DNA from: Solanum dulcamara
Lineage: Eukaryota; Streptophyta; Magnoliopsida; Solanales; Solanaceae
Direction: 5' to 3'
NCBI RefSeq assembly: GCF_947179165.1
Contig: NC_077243.1
Location: 6,876,001 to 6,940,000 of the forward strand
Length of the DNA stretch: 64,000 bases
Positions 23,246 through 34,962 of this stretch are shown piece after piece. The notes under the pieces were generated by a model, which was given only the letters and a program-made list of their open reading frames with translations, was not told where the DNA came from and did not search any database. The position numbers and the translations under genes are program-made. Each line of letters opens with the position of its first letter. Positions within the stretch are counted from its first letter, which is position 1.

Positions 23246-24735
23246 TTTTCGTTTTTTGATAACATATTCCTGGACCCAAAAACATATTTAATGTGCATTT
23301 TTTAATTTTGTTGAGACCTTCGCCGATCGCTGTGCAATGAAGATAAATATGCAAATCAAGACATCTGATGATGATGAGATTTATGGGAATGAAATTTTAA
23401 AGTATAAATATAAATAATTCATTAATCTTTTTTTTTTGTAGAAAATCATTAATGACACAAATATAATAAAAATATTTTCTCCATAATCAAAATCGTTCAA
23501 TTTTATTGTCATAGTATTCTAAATTCTCTTTGTCGGCACCGTCAAATCTATATATCATAGTTCAGATTAGTCAATCGTTTTGTTAGTCATTTTTTGCAAT
23601 ACATTTCTTTATATTTTCTCTTTTTGATAACATCTTCCTGGATCCAAAAACATATTAAATGTGGGATTTTTGATTTTTTTTGAGATCTTCGCCGACCGTT
23701 GTGCAATGAAAATATATAAGCAAATCAAGGCATCTGATGATGGTGAGGTTTACTGGAATGAATTTTTAAGGTATAAATATAATTAATCTATTAATCCTTC
23801 TTTGTAGAATATCATCACTGATTCACATTAATAATAAAGCAGTTTTCTCCGTACTCAAAATCGTTCAGGTTTTAGCCCTAGTATTTTAAATTCTCTTTGT
23901 CGGCTCCTCTATTTATCAGAGTTCAGTCATTCTCTGCTTATTTATCAATCAGTTCTTATAATATATTTCTTTATATTTTTGCTTTTTGATAACATTTTCT
24001 TGGACCCAAAGACATATTTGATGTTGGGTTGGTGACTTTTTTTCTTTGAGATCTTCGTCGACTATTATGCAATGGAGATAAATACGCAAATCAAGGCTTC
24101 TGATGATGGTAAAATTTAAGAAAATGAAATTTTAAGGTATCAATATAAACAATCCATTAATCATTCTTTATAGGGAATCATCACCGATTGACAAACATGA
24201 TAAAAATATTTTCTCCGCACTCAAAATCATTCAATTTTATAGCCCTAGTATTCTAAATTCTCTTTGTGGGTGCTGCCAAATCTATATATTAGAGTTCAAA
24301 TTAAATCTTGTTCTCTGTTAATCTATCAATCGTTTTATCAGTCACTTCTTGCAATTTTTTTTTTTTGATAACATCTTCTTGGACCCAAAGACATATTTGA
24401 TGTGGAGTTTGTGACTTTTTTTGGTCATTATGAAATAGAGATAAATATGTAAATCAAGGCATTTGATGAGGGTGAGATTTACGAGAAATAAATTTTTAAG
24501 GTATAAATATAAATAATTCTTTAATTGTTTTTTGTAGAAAATCATCACCGATGCAAAAATATAATAAAAACCATTTTTCTCCATATTCATAAACGTTCAA
24601 TTTTATAGCCAATTCTTTTTGTCGATGCCGCCAATTCTATATTTGAGAATTTAAATTAATCCCGTAATTTATAATCTATCAATCATTTTCAATCACTTCT
24701 TACCATACATTTCTTTATATTTTCGCACTTTGATC

Positions 24736-26567
24736 AAAATTAATGCACGTATAAAAATTTAACTTTATGATCAAAAAATAAATTAAATTTCTCAAAACAA
24801 ATAGGCAATACGAAGTGTAAAAAAAAAAACAAAAAAAACTAAGCATCATGAATGAAACTCGGAAGAAGTTTTACTTCACCCCAAAAAGAATTAGCATAAA
24901 AATAGTTTGAAATAGTATTTTTTGTGTAGGTCCATTTGACAAAAGGACAAGAATAGTGGAAAGAATCTACAAGGAAAAAAAATCCATAAATCGTAGGCTT
25001 CATCCTCAAGAAAAATCCAAGAAAAAAGATGTAAAAGAAGATAGTGTTGAGTGTTGACAAATAGCCATATATGCTTCTCTCTTCCAATGTAAGTTACTTC
25101 CATTTTCTTCTCTCTTTTACCTGCCAGACCCACTACCAGGAGCCGCATCTTCTTTCGTTAAAGGGACTTTACTGGTCCCAGCAGATCAGGAAAACGCCAT
25201 TTTTTTCGTGTTTTTTTTTTTTTTTGATTGACAATGGACTTTCTGTAACATTTCTTTCTTGGCTTTTTCAACAAGCTGTCTATGATATTTCAGCTCATCT
25301 ACACTTCTATCTTATGGATTATGATGGGTTTTTGTTGGATTTCTTTTAGCTTCTGAGTTGGAGCTAGTCTTTGGTTTACTGATCTCTTTCTGGGTTTTTT
25401 GTTTTCTGTGAGCTGAATCCATTTCGAGGAATTCGTATCTGGTAATTTCTACAAATTCATTCAGTTGTGTCATCATTTTGGATGATAATCTTAGTGGATT
25501 TGGTGTTGTTCTTCTAGTTGTTTTTTTTTTTTTTTGTTTGTTTACTTTTTATGGTTTTCTTCATCTGGGTACTTTGGATGTGAGTTCATAGATGCATCTT
25601 TGTTTGTGCATATTTTCGGATTTGAATGTTGGGATTCTCTTTTCTTCTTTCATCTCTCTTCTTCTTCTTCTTCTTCTTCTTCGCCCTTCTGAGTTTATGC
25701 ATCTGTGCGGTTGAACGGTTGCAAGTCCTGTGACTGATGATTTGAATCGGTTGGATCTGTGATTGTTGACCCTTTCTTCCTCTTTTGAGTTTTGGCAATT
25801 TCTGTTTTTCCCCTTGTAATGTGATCTCTGTTTCCAAGTTTTCGAAGTCGAAAGACATACGGGTTTCTTTCTTTCTTTCTTTTTGTCCTCCTTTTTGTAT
25901 GTTCATAAGTGCTTCTTGTTTTAATCGTGTGTTTTTATGGATGTTGGATTTATACAGCTAAGTGACTAAACTGATACTAGTATTTAAGTTCATGTCAATT
26001 TTCAGCTTTCTTCATTCAAATTGCATGGAAGATTTTTCAAGTCTGGAACCACCGGAGCATTTCAGAACTAATTTATGATACCAACGGAGCATAATTGTAG
26101 TTATATTTGAATCTGTAGTTGTGTTGCTGCCTCTTTATCAGAATCTCTATTTCATGCGTGATTCCAAAATTTTATAGTGTTCACAATTCATTTATCATTC
26201 CAATCTTGAACTTGACCGTGTGAAATAGATTAACACGATACAGGGAATTGAGTTTAGTTTGATAGAAGAGTGCATGACATATTCATAGAGAATGCATCAG
26301 TGTGCTTCTTTTCAATATAAATCTCCCTCTCGATACATCGAAGTACAATGAGTACTGTTTGACTTTTAAGAGGAAATAACAGTAAATTGAGCATTATGGA
26401 ATAGTTCTCTCTCTTTTTGTGACCTACTTTTCAGTGTCTTTCTGTATATTCCATTCTATGTTATAACATGATGGTGTATTATTAGTGTTGTGGTATCAAC
26501 TATCTCGTTTCATATGCATAACATTCTAAATTCTGCATTTCGTTTGTGTCCTAGGGTTGGGAGAAAA
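24736..26567. other. Spacer and probable 5' UTR of the DUF863 gene
   Basis: Up to about 25080 there is A/T-rich sequence without a gene. From there to 25441 the C/T-rich text resembles a plant 5' UTR. A 5' UTR intron from about 25442 (gtaatttc) to 26554 (tcctag) would join this leader to the start codon; this is inferred. A (TTC)n run lies at about 25658-25682. Confidence 0.45.
25658..25682. repeat. (TTC)n microsatellite
   Basis: About eight cttctt repeats, within the presumed leader intron. Confidence 0.9.
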
Positions 26568-29500
26568 ATGCACTGTACAAGCTATCTCCCAGGATACCAT
26601 CCAAAAGATCTTAATGGCGGGAGCCTTAGTGGTAATTCGTGGTCTATACCACACAATGATATCGCCTGGAATGGTGCCAGAGGATTCTATGTTTCCTTGC
26701 CTCCATTTATGGCAGACCAGAACCTTGAATTAGTTCATCAAAAGGAAATATTGAAGCAGACAATACTCAATCATGAAACAATATTTAGATATCAGGTATG
26801 AACATGAGCCCTTGATGTTACCCTTCGAAAAAGATCATGTCATCATCCAATCAATTTAAGATGTCTTTTGACTGAACACTTGTATTTGTTTTGCATGTAA
26901 ATTAATTATGTTTGTGTGTCCTCTTATGTTTTTTGAAGTGTACATTCTCATTTCCTTCCTTATTACTCCAGTGATCTAGAATTAAACTGTGGTACTAGAA
27001 TCAATATTCTTCTGGATATTCTCCTTTTCTCTATCTGATATTCTTCTTCTTTGTTGTTTAAGGTGGGGCGGGACAGATATTTCTAATGATTGCATTGATG
27101 CTGTGGGTCTTTTTAAAATTATTTGTTGGTCTTGGGAGATAGTAGTCTTTGGGATGCTTTAATCAGTTGGTGATTCTCTGAATGGATCAGAACCATATAC
27201 AAGTCTAAAACATGTTTTCTTTCTCAGGTCAATGAACTACATCGCGTATGTAGAAGACAAAGGGAGTTAATGGAGGAGATTAGGAGGAGTAAACTAGTGG
27301 AGGATCATTTACACTTGCAAGCATTAGAGTCGAAGTCCTTTGTGTCACAATTAAGGTCTGAAATTTCCCAGAAATCCCATTGCCCTCTGGTTTTAGACCT
27401 CACAAGCATTGAGCCATCTACGATACATGGAGAAACTTTTCAAGGTTCTTCAAATTCTCTTACTGGTCAGAGAGTGTCACCAGGTGCTGACTTATTGGCT
27501 GAACAAAATGTTACAAAAGAAAGGGCAATATCTTCTTCAAAGAGCAGTGCATCCAGGAAGAGAATGTTGGATCTTGAACTTCCAGCAGAAGAATACATGG
27601 ATATTGAAGACGGAGAACAATTTGCAAGGGAAAGTCCTGTTCAAGGTCCCAATATTCTTATTTCAGAGCTTCAACCTCGGCATAGTTCAAAAGTCAACTT
27701 TGTTAATCCTGGAGATTCTTCAATTTCTAACTCAAGTCCTAGGGGTAGCTATGTTTTGTTTGACCTGAATGAACCACTGCAGCTTGATGAAGCAGGGGAT
27801 CAAAATTCTGCACTTGAGTCTGTTAATGTTCATGAGGAAATCAGCAACATGGATCAGGATCTATCTGGAACAGTACAGGCTGAATGCTCAACTATGAAGA
27901 AAGAAGGTATTCTGAATATTCTCTGAAGACGATATCCTAAATACAATATATAAGCTGATACGATGCTCTTAACATTTGTTTGCACAAAATGGTTGCTTTT
28001 GTATTTCTTCCATCAGATCCTTTATATGTTCTTTGTTGTAAGTCTTCATGCTGATCCAATTAAATCTATCACTAAAATGTTGGTAGATTGAAATTTTCAC
28101 TCATTTCATTTTTATTACCTGCAGTTACAGGGGGAGATATAAGCAACGTGAATTCTTCTGATGAAGTTTCTTCTATTGAGATATCACTTCTTCAATGTAA
28201 TCAAACAGCAAGTTCATCTCCAAGATTTGTAGATACAAGTCATAATGGAACCAAAACTGACAAATCATTGCTACTTTCTTCTCGGGAAAAAATTAAGGAG
28301 ATACCCTTCGCCGTTCAAGCTCTTCCATGCTTTACTACTAACTCATCACTCAGTAAGAGTCCTAACTCGTCTGCTGGGAACTCTAGTCTCACTGGAAAGA
28401 AGAGTGACCAGTACAACAGTAGTGCTTCTAGTCCAACTTCTGGCACATCAGGCTCTTGCTTGATGAAATATGGTGATAATGAATCTACATCTGGAAAAAC
28501 TGATGCTGTTAAGTTATCTAAGAGTCCAGATAGAATAAGTTCAATGAATGGTATGGACTTGAATTGCATACCTTCTGCTGACTTGTCTGACAATCAGTTT
28601 ACTGCCCCTACCTCCAATATTTCACATTTGAACCTCCCTGAAGGCGGAGAAAGAGCGATTTATGAAATCGATCGTGTCCTGAGTCCTGATTCTGCAGTTG
28701 AACCTGGAAAATCAACCAGGGATAGTTGCTTTGTAGGTCCTGGAAGTGATAACAAGTTTCTGACAACTAATTCTTGCATTAGCATGTCTTGCATCAAGGA
28801 AGAAACTTTTTCACCTGGTCACAGTGAAGCAACAATGACTCCCGTGGACAGAGATTCGGAAGCTCCTGTAAGCCCAGAAAACAAGGAATGTTCTCCACAT
28901 GGAGGAGATTCTCTGGACAAAACAATTGGTAAGTCTGTCCAGTGGTATAAAACAGACCACATGAGTGATCACACTGGAAAAACTGACAGGGCTGCAGCAG
29001 AGACCCTGCTTTTTATTTCATCATCTGTTGTACGGGATTCAAAGACTGCCAAGGGTGGACCATCTGAAGCCTCTCATGACACTCTGGGCTGGCTTGCTGA
29101 TATTGCAACTTCTTTGGCAAGTAATCCGGAGAAAGAGTTTGGAGAATTCATGTACCTCCATTGTCATCGCAATTGCAATGAGGTCGTTGAGCTCACACGC
29201 AAAGGGGGAAAAGAGAAGGAAGCAGTATGCAATACTTCTCATAGTCAGAAAAGGAGGAGCCGACCTAGGAGAGCATACTATCAGAGGGTCCTTCAAACAG
29301 AAGTACATCCTGCTGGTGCTTCTGTTTCTCTGCATCAGTGGAATGGAGGTCTAGAGTCACCTGCATCTGCTGCATCAGAATCAGGTCCATGGAGGAAAAC
29401 TCCACGCAGGGCTAGTTCGAGAAGTAGGAGATGGTCCCCTATTGTGAGGAGAACAACATGCTCACTGTTACAACCACATCCTAGTAATGACAAGCAGGGC

Positions 29501-29587
29501 ATTACAGAGAGATTCTTGAAAGGCTGGGGGTTAACAAAAGAGCGGCAAAACAGTCGAAGACCTCGTTCTATCTCCTCTTTTAGCTGA
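26568..29587 (+). CDS. DUF863 family protein, 789 aa
   Basis: Three coding exons: 26568-26795, 27228-27906 and 28125-29587 (2370 nt, GT-AG, phases 0 and 1). The N-terminus MHCTSYLPGYHPKDLNGGSL and the segment LKQTILNHETIF ... VNELHRVCRRQRELMEEI are hallmarks of plant DUF863, whose biochemical role is not established. The middle is Ser-rich and disordered with VLFDLNEPLQ and MDLNCIP, both EAR-like DLN motifs that could recruit corepressors (inference). The C-terminus keeps LGWLADIATSLAS, a basic RRSRPRRAYYQR block and an Arg/Ser-rich end, suggesting a nuclear location. The start is the first ATG after the inferred leader intron. Confidence 0.85.
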
Positions 29588-30848
29588 TGAGTTATTTTGA
29601 GAGCCAGTATTTTGTGGACACTCGTGGAAATATTATATGGTGCACAAAGTTGATTCATAGGAGTAGTTTATTTTTGAGGCATTTCTACTCTTGGAATTTA
29701 TGTACAGGTAGTAGCCCGAATTCGTATAGCATACTTATTTTTTTTGGTGCAATGGGGAACTACTCATGTTGTAGTTGTAATGGTAATGACAAAGATAACA
29801 ACAATTTGTTGTTAGTTTGATAGACCTCTTCCATCTTTCATGAATTTACAGTATATGTTCTCATGAAATCTTAGTGAAAACATTATTAGATGCATATATA
29901 TAATGTGATAAAAATTTTGGTGTTTTGTTTGGTTGTCAAGTTTGTGGATAACGTATTGCATCATTTTTTCCATAGTAATGAGATAAGTTATCCCACCAGG
30001 GATAAGTTATCCCATAGGTGGATAACTTATCCCAGGATAGCTAATTTCATCATAACTAATTCTGAAATAACTTGTTCCAATCAAACGATCATACAGAATC
30101 ATTTGTTTATCTTTTTTATGAATATCCATGTTAAGATTGCTCGTAAAAGGAAAGAAAAACTCACTTAATTCATGTTAAAATGCCAATTTTTTACTATGGA
30201 TATATTACAAACAATTAATAATCCAGATTTGGATATACTTTTATTTAATTACTAACTTTTGGTTGTTGACTTTAATCTAGAAAATATATTTTTATGCATA
30301 AAAGATTTGTTAATAAACACGAAGAAATCTTTGCAATATCATTTTCTTCCATCTAAAAGATGGTTATTTTCTGTTAAAACTGTTCATTTTTAATTTTTTT
30401 TGAAAAACTACCTAATTACTCAAACATTCATATCATATTTATTAATTATTCCTATAGTTTGAAATAATTACATATTATCTCACTAATTAATAATTCATAC
30501 CAAATTTTAAATTAAATACAACTAAATACATGCTTTTTGTTACTAAATATGTTGAAATAGGAAGGGAGGTGAGTGAAATTTGTTTATATAATTCAGATAT
30601 ATGTGAATCACACTATATACATATATTTGACATTAAATACACGAACGAGATAGAAAGGAGGCGAGGAAGATTTGTCATGTGTCCCACATACATATAAATC
30701 CTCTTAAACAATGTATTTAAAATAAATTACATCCTATATATTCGAAATTCAAAATGTGGTTAGATTCGTTAGCGTCAAATGGGATAGGCTGTTCGGGTTG
30801 GGTCGGGCTGGTTTTGGGATAGAATTTGCTGCGAGAAAATCAGAAAAG
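29588..30848. other. 3' flank and intergenic spacer
   Basis: 3' UTR of the DUF863 gene, then AT-rich spacer. Around 29980-30040 the phrase gataagttatccca occurs with its inverse (tggataacttatccca), a possible small MITE. The last 100 bp are the ERCC1 promoter/leader. Confidence 0.5.
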
Positions 30849-30893
30849 ATGGCGGCGAAACAGAACCGAAAGCAGCAGGAGAAAAAACAGTAA
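30849..30893 (+). CDS. Possible 14-codon upstream ORF of ERCC1
   Basis: An ATG in good context (aagATGGCG) opens MAAKQNRKQQEKKQ and stops at TAA, 4 nt before the ERCC1 start. If it is on the mRNA it would be translated first and could lower or condition ERCC1 translation. The transcript start is unknown, so this is inference. Confidence 0.45.
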   Translation: MAAKQNRKQQEKKQ

Positions 30894-30897
30894 CGAA

Positions 30898-33800
30898 ATG
30901 GGAGACGCAGAGCGGGAAGGAGAGAAGAAGAACTTTGTGATACATATTCCTTCCTATGAAGAAGTTATGGAGAGTTCTTCTCAGTCCAAAACGACGTCGT
31001 CCTCATCTTCTCTCTTCAACCCTACCCCTTCTTTCTCCCAAGCATTCAAATTCGTCAAGAACTCCGAATTCTACTCCCCTCCCCCTCCCCCGCCTTCTCA
31101 GCCTTCTTCCTCCTCTCAATCCGCCACTCCCAGGTCTATTTGAATTTTCACAATGTTTGTGCCTTTGACTTTGTAGCATTTGAAATACTGATTGGCTTAT
31201 GAGTTTCTTTTTGATTTGTCTTTTTTCATGGTTGATTATAGACAGGTCAATAGTTCAGATGTTCCCGCTTCATCATCATATTCTACGCCCTCATCTTCAG
31301 CTAATCGAAATGCTATACTTGTTAGCAATAGGCAGGTGAGATTTTTGCCTTACTTTTATTTAATCAACATTGCATCTGGAGAATTTCGCAGACTAGCTCA
31401 AAATTTTGGATTAGCCTTGTCCATCTATTATAATAAGAATTAGATGCAAGCTTTATGCTGTAATTAGCCTCCACCTTCACGGGAACATGTAATTTGCTTT
31501 GTGAAATTTGGTTCATTTTGTTTTGCTAAGCATGGTCTCCACCTATTATATTCTTTGTTTTAATTGAAGTTAATCTATCCACAATTAAAGAGAATCTATT
31601 AGCATCAATATTGTGTCCTAGTCATATGACTCTATAAACTGGTTGTATGCCTTTTTGCACTTGAACCAAAAGACTAGTTTCATGCATGGGAGATATCAAA
31701 GTGGCCTTCTTAGTTATCTGGCCAACGTATACGGCAATGGACTACAAGAACAACAACATACCTAGTATATTCCTACAAGTGGGGTTTGGGGAATGTTGGG
31801 GTGTACCCAAACCTTACCCTACCTTTGTGGGTTAGAGAGGTTGTTTCCGAAAGTCCCTCAGCTCAAAAAAATCACTTTTCAGAAAATGATTTGAAATAAA
31901 TACAAGAGTAAAAAGTTATGATGAAAAGATTGAAGAAAGAGAAGTACTGTCAATATAGATTATGAAGATAACAAAAGTAAAGGAAACAACAATAGTAATA
32001 AAATGATTAAAATCTAAGCATAAGATTGTGCTAGGATAATAGTAATAGTACGTAAGGGAATGCATAGATGCTCCAGCCTAGAACTTGTTCTACCACTGTA
32101 AAGAGAGAAACCACATCTACTGCCTACTAATCGTATACAATGGACTATGGATAGCAAATATATTTAACTGACACGTACAAGCTAGAAACTGAACAAACAA
32201 GAGATTCTTTGAACTTTAGCTTTCCAATATTGAGTGAATCCAAGTTGCCAAAAATAGTGGTGCGACTCTGAAATGAAGATTATGCATGTATGTATTCTGT
32301 CGCAGGAAGCTATTTGTAAGTTTTGTCTATTTATTTTGTTCTTTCTATTCTGATGCAGAAGGGAAATCCGTTGCTTAAACATATCCGGAATGTGAGGTGG
32401 ATTTTTGCAGATATTGTTTGTGACTACTTATTGGGCCAGAACACTTGTGCTCTTTATTTGAGGTTTGAAGGGCTACCAATTTCAGTTCATCTTGCGCGCA
32501 ATCTATTGGAAGAATCATATAGATTCCGACAATAGGTGCCTGTATTTGATTTCTTATAATGATTGCTTTCTTTTCTTACAAAGATTGTTTACTAAGCTTG
32601 ACTTGGTAGATGGTTTTGTAAAATGTACATTTGTACGGTTTTCCAATATTGCATGTGATTATTGCTTGACATTCTGCCTTTCTTTATTTTTCCTTCCCTT
32701 TTCTGGGGTAGCCTCCGGTATCATTTGCTTCATCCAGACTACTTGTATTTTCGGATTAGGGAATTGCAGAAGAACTATAGACTCCGCATAATTTTGTGCC
32801 ATGTTGATGTTGTAAGCCCTTTAATACTTTTGACATCTTCATATTTGCATTGTGATGCTTGTACAATAACTTGACTCATGCTCATGGTTGTATCCTGTTC
32901 CAGGAAGATGTTATGAAGCCTTTACTTGAAGTTACCCGAACTTCTCTCCTTCATGATTGCACTCTGTTATGTGGATGGAGGTATCTCTTATGTTCCAGTA
33001 GATTTATTTCACAAAGTGGTATGCTTGCTTAGAAACATCTTGGAATTCCTCCGAGGTTTCTGCTTTCTTATATGTCATGGCTCATGACTGCACATCATCA
33101 TGTCCTTCCCTGTGCGTCTGTGCCACATAAGGATCAGTTGAGAAAAGGCAACTCTTGTTGTTGCTGTTTCTGTTTAACATTTGTATAAGTCAGTTTTTGG
33201 CAATCACCATAAATTGCTTAAATTTTTTAGTTTGGAAGAATGTGGACGGTACTTGGAGACGGTAAAGGTTTATGAAAATAAGCCCGCCGACCTCATTCAG
33301 GGCCAAATGGATGGAGACTACCTATCACGGGTACGTGTGTAAGTTGATTACAGTTTATGGTTTTTTTCCCTCTAAGCTCTCTGACACTGAAATGTGGTTT
33401 ATTCTTTCTTTTAAGCTGAATCATGCCCTGACGGCAATACGACATGTTAACAAAACAGATGTTGTGACTCTTGGCTCGACATTTGGGGTATGAGTGAAAT
33501 TGCAGTGGAATGTTTTTTTTTCAAGTCAGTTCCTAAGACAGTGGCATTCTTTGCAGTCTCTTTCGCATGTGATGGATGCATCTATGGAAGATCTTGCTCG
33601 TTGCCCTGGAATAGGAGAGCGCAAGGTATCTTTCTGTGATCCATGTTCTCCAATTTGTTTGCTGTCTTTCTTTTTGTTCTTTTTTGCGTGCTGGTTGTAT
33701 TTCTTTTATGGTTTTGTTGGATTAGTTTTTCGTTTGGGGTAATGAGAAGGTTATTTGTTTTGTTGCTGGTTGTCATCTCAAATAATAATGAGGAAGCTCA

Positions 33801-34563
33801 TGTTATTCTAGCCACATGCATCAATATAGTGTAAAGGCTACTAGTATTCGTGATGGCAATTAAGGCAATTTTGTCTCGTCTCACTGCCCCTCTGGTTACG
33901 TTTTATCATAGATGTGCTTTGTGAATGGAAGCAGGCTTATAGAGGATTGGTGAAGCAAAAAGTCAATAACTGCAACTATGCCTCAATCCCAAGTTAGTCG
34001 GGCTGGCTATAAAAATCCCCAGTATCCATTTTGCTCCATTTAAACCTATTCTTTCCTTATTATAATTTAGGTTCCCTACCACTAGAAGTTCTTAATATTT
34101 TCCATTGACATACCAATCTCATACAAGAGAAAGAAAAAGACATTGAGCTAGTTATTAAGATCCTTAAGAGGGCTTCAGTGCTATTGCCAATTACTTCTTT
34201 GTTTAGTTTGATTTACTCATCGGATTTGTGATGGATCAGGTAAAACGCTTGTATGATGCTTTTCATGAACCTTTCAAGCGAGAAGTGCCAAAACGCCAAT
34301 GCATTCCAGAAACTGCAGTCGCTAATGAACCTCATCCTGGCTCCAGCAATACAAAAGAAGATGAGAAGGAAACTGTGGATACAAGCAATTGTCAGAAGAA
34401 AGAACCCGAAGTGACTGTCAAGTCAGCACTTTCTGCTGCTTTTGCTAAGTACTCGCACAAAATCGCGAGAAAGACGAATAAATCACAAGAAGAGGAAGAA
34501 GGGAAATGCAGTGCTAAGGAAGAATCTAAAACCGGTGACACGAATGGCAGCAACGACTTCTGA
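30898..34563 (+). CDS. ERCC1: DNA excision repair protein ERCC1, 391 aa
   Basis: Nine exons: 30898-31133, 31242-31335, 32359-32462, 32712-32811, 32904-32980, 33231-33330, 33416-33487, 33557-33625 and 34240-34563. They sum to 1176 nt with consistent phases. ERCC1/RAD10 is the non-catalytic partner of XPF in the endonuclease that cuts 5' of lesions in nucleotide excision repair and trims DNA in recombination. The N-terminus is Ser/Pro-rich. The central nuclease-like domain holds KGNPLLKHIRNVRWIFADIV, LRYHLLHPDYLYFRIREL and LIQGQMDGDYLSR. The C-terminal double helix-hairpin-helix has LNHALTAIRHVNKTDVVTLG and LARCPGIGERKVKRLYDAF. The Lys/Glu-rich tail is typical of plant versions. The ATG at 30898 is the first in this frame. 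Confidence 0.95.
31745..32137 (-). mobile_element. TS-like SINE in ERCC1 intron 2
   Basis: On the minus strand the 3' end reads aaaccccacttgtaggaata ... ggtatgttgttgttc, and nearer the middle gagggactttcggaaacaac and cctctctaaccc appear, as in TS SINEs. CAATGGACTA flanks both ends (31735-31744 and 32138-32147), giving a 10-bp duplication and defining a 393-bp insertion. Confidence 0.75.
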
Positions 34564-34962
34564 ATCTCGGTATCTTGAACCAAAAAAGAATAGGTTTCTT
34601 AGTCACTTCTTTTCATGCTAATGTTCCTAATTTTATATTTCTCCATTTGTTTGATTTCTTTTAGTAATTCCTTATAAATTGATGGGAAACTCATAGAAGA
34701 TAATTAGTGAACAAAGATTCAGAAGATGTTTGGACATGATTTAGTTGAGATTAAAAAAAAAGTAGCATTTGAAAGTTGAAATTGTGTTTGAACATAAAAA
34801 TATAATTGGAGTTTTGCCAGTGAAAATTTTAGAAAAAAATTGAAAAAAAACAACCACCTATTTTTCAATAAAACAAATTCTATATTTCTCAGCTTAATAA
34901 ATACTCCCTCTACTCCCCTTACATGTAGCAGAAAGGCTTGCAAAGTTACAATTTGCTTAACC
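34564..34962. promoter_or_regulatory. ERCC1 3' UTR and PPR gene promoter
   Basis: Only about 400 bp separate the two genes. The upstream continuation of the PPR frame (from 34840) has no ATG, supporting the start at 34963. No clear TATA box was picked out. Confidence 0.5.

Larger units (their letters stand above)
20700..24735. repeat. Satellite-like array of 363-388 bp units
   Basis: About seven head-to-tail units. The anchor attatgcaatggagata and its variants starts at 20714, 21101, 21489, 23329, 23698, 24064 and 24427. Periods are 387, 388, 388 (after removing the Helitron), 369, 366 and 363 bp. Each unit also has caccgattcaca, aaaatcgttca, aaattctctttgtcgg, tctatatatcagagtt and ttttgataacatcttc. 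No coding frame is kept, and units clearly differ. Confidence 0.9.

Noticed and set aside
24839..25148. Overlapping minus-strand ORFs rich in Phe and Leu
   Set aside because: A/T-biased composition, no motif, and located in the presumed leader of the plus-strand DUF863 gene.
28965..29354. Plus-strand ORF of 129 codons in another frame of the DUF863 gene
   Set aside because: The main frame carries the conserved LGWLADIATSLAS and basic tail; the alternative frame has no recognisable domain.
34840..34962. Upstream extension of the PPR frame
   Set aside because: It opens with TTG, not ATG, and has no PPR or transit-peptide content; the first ATG is at 34963.
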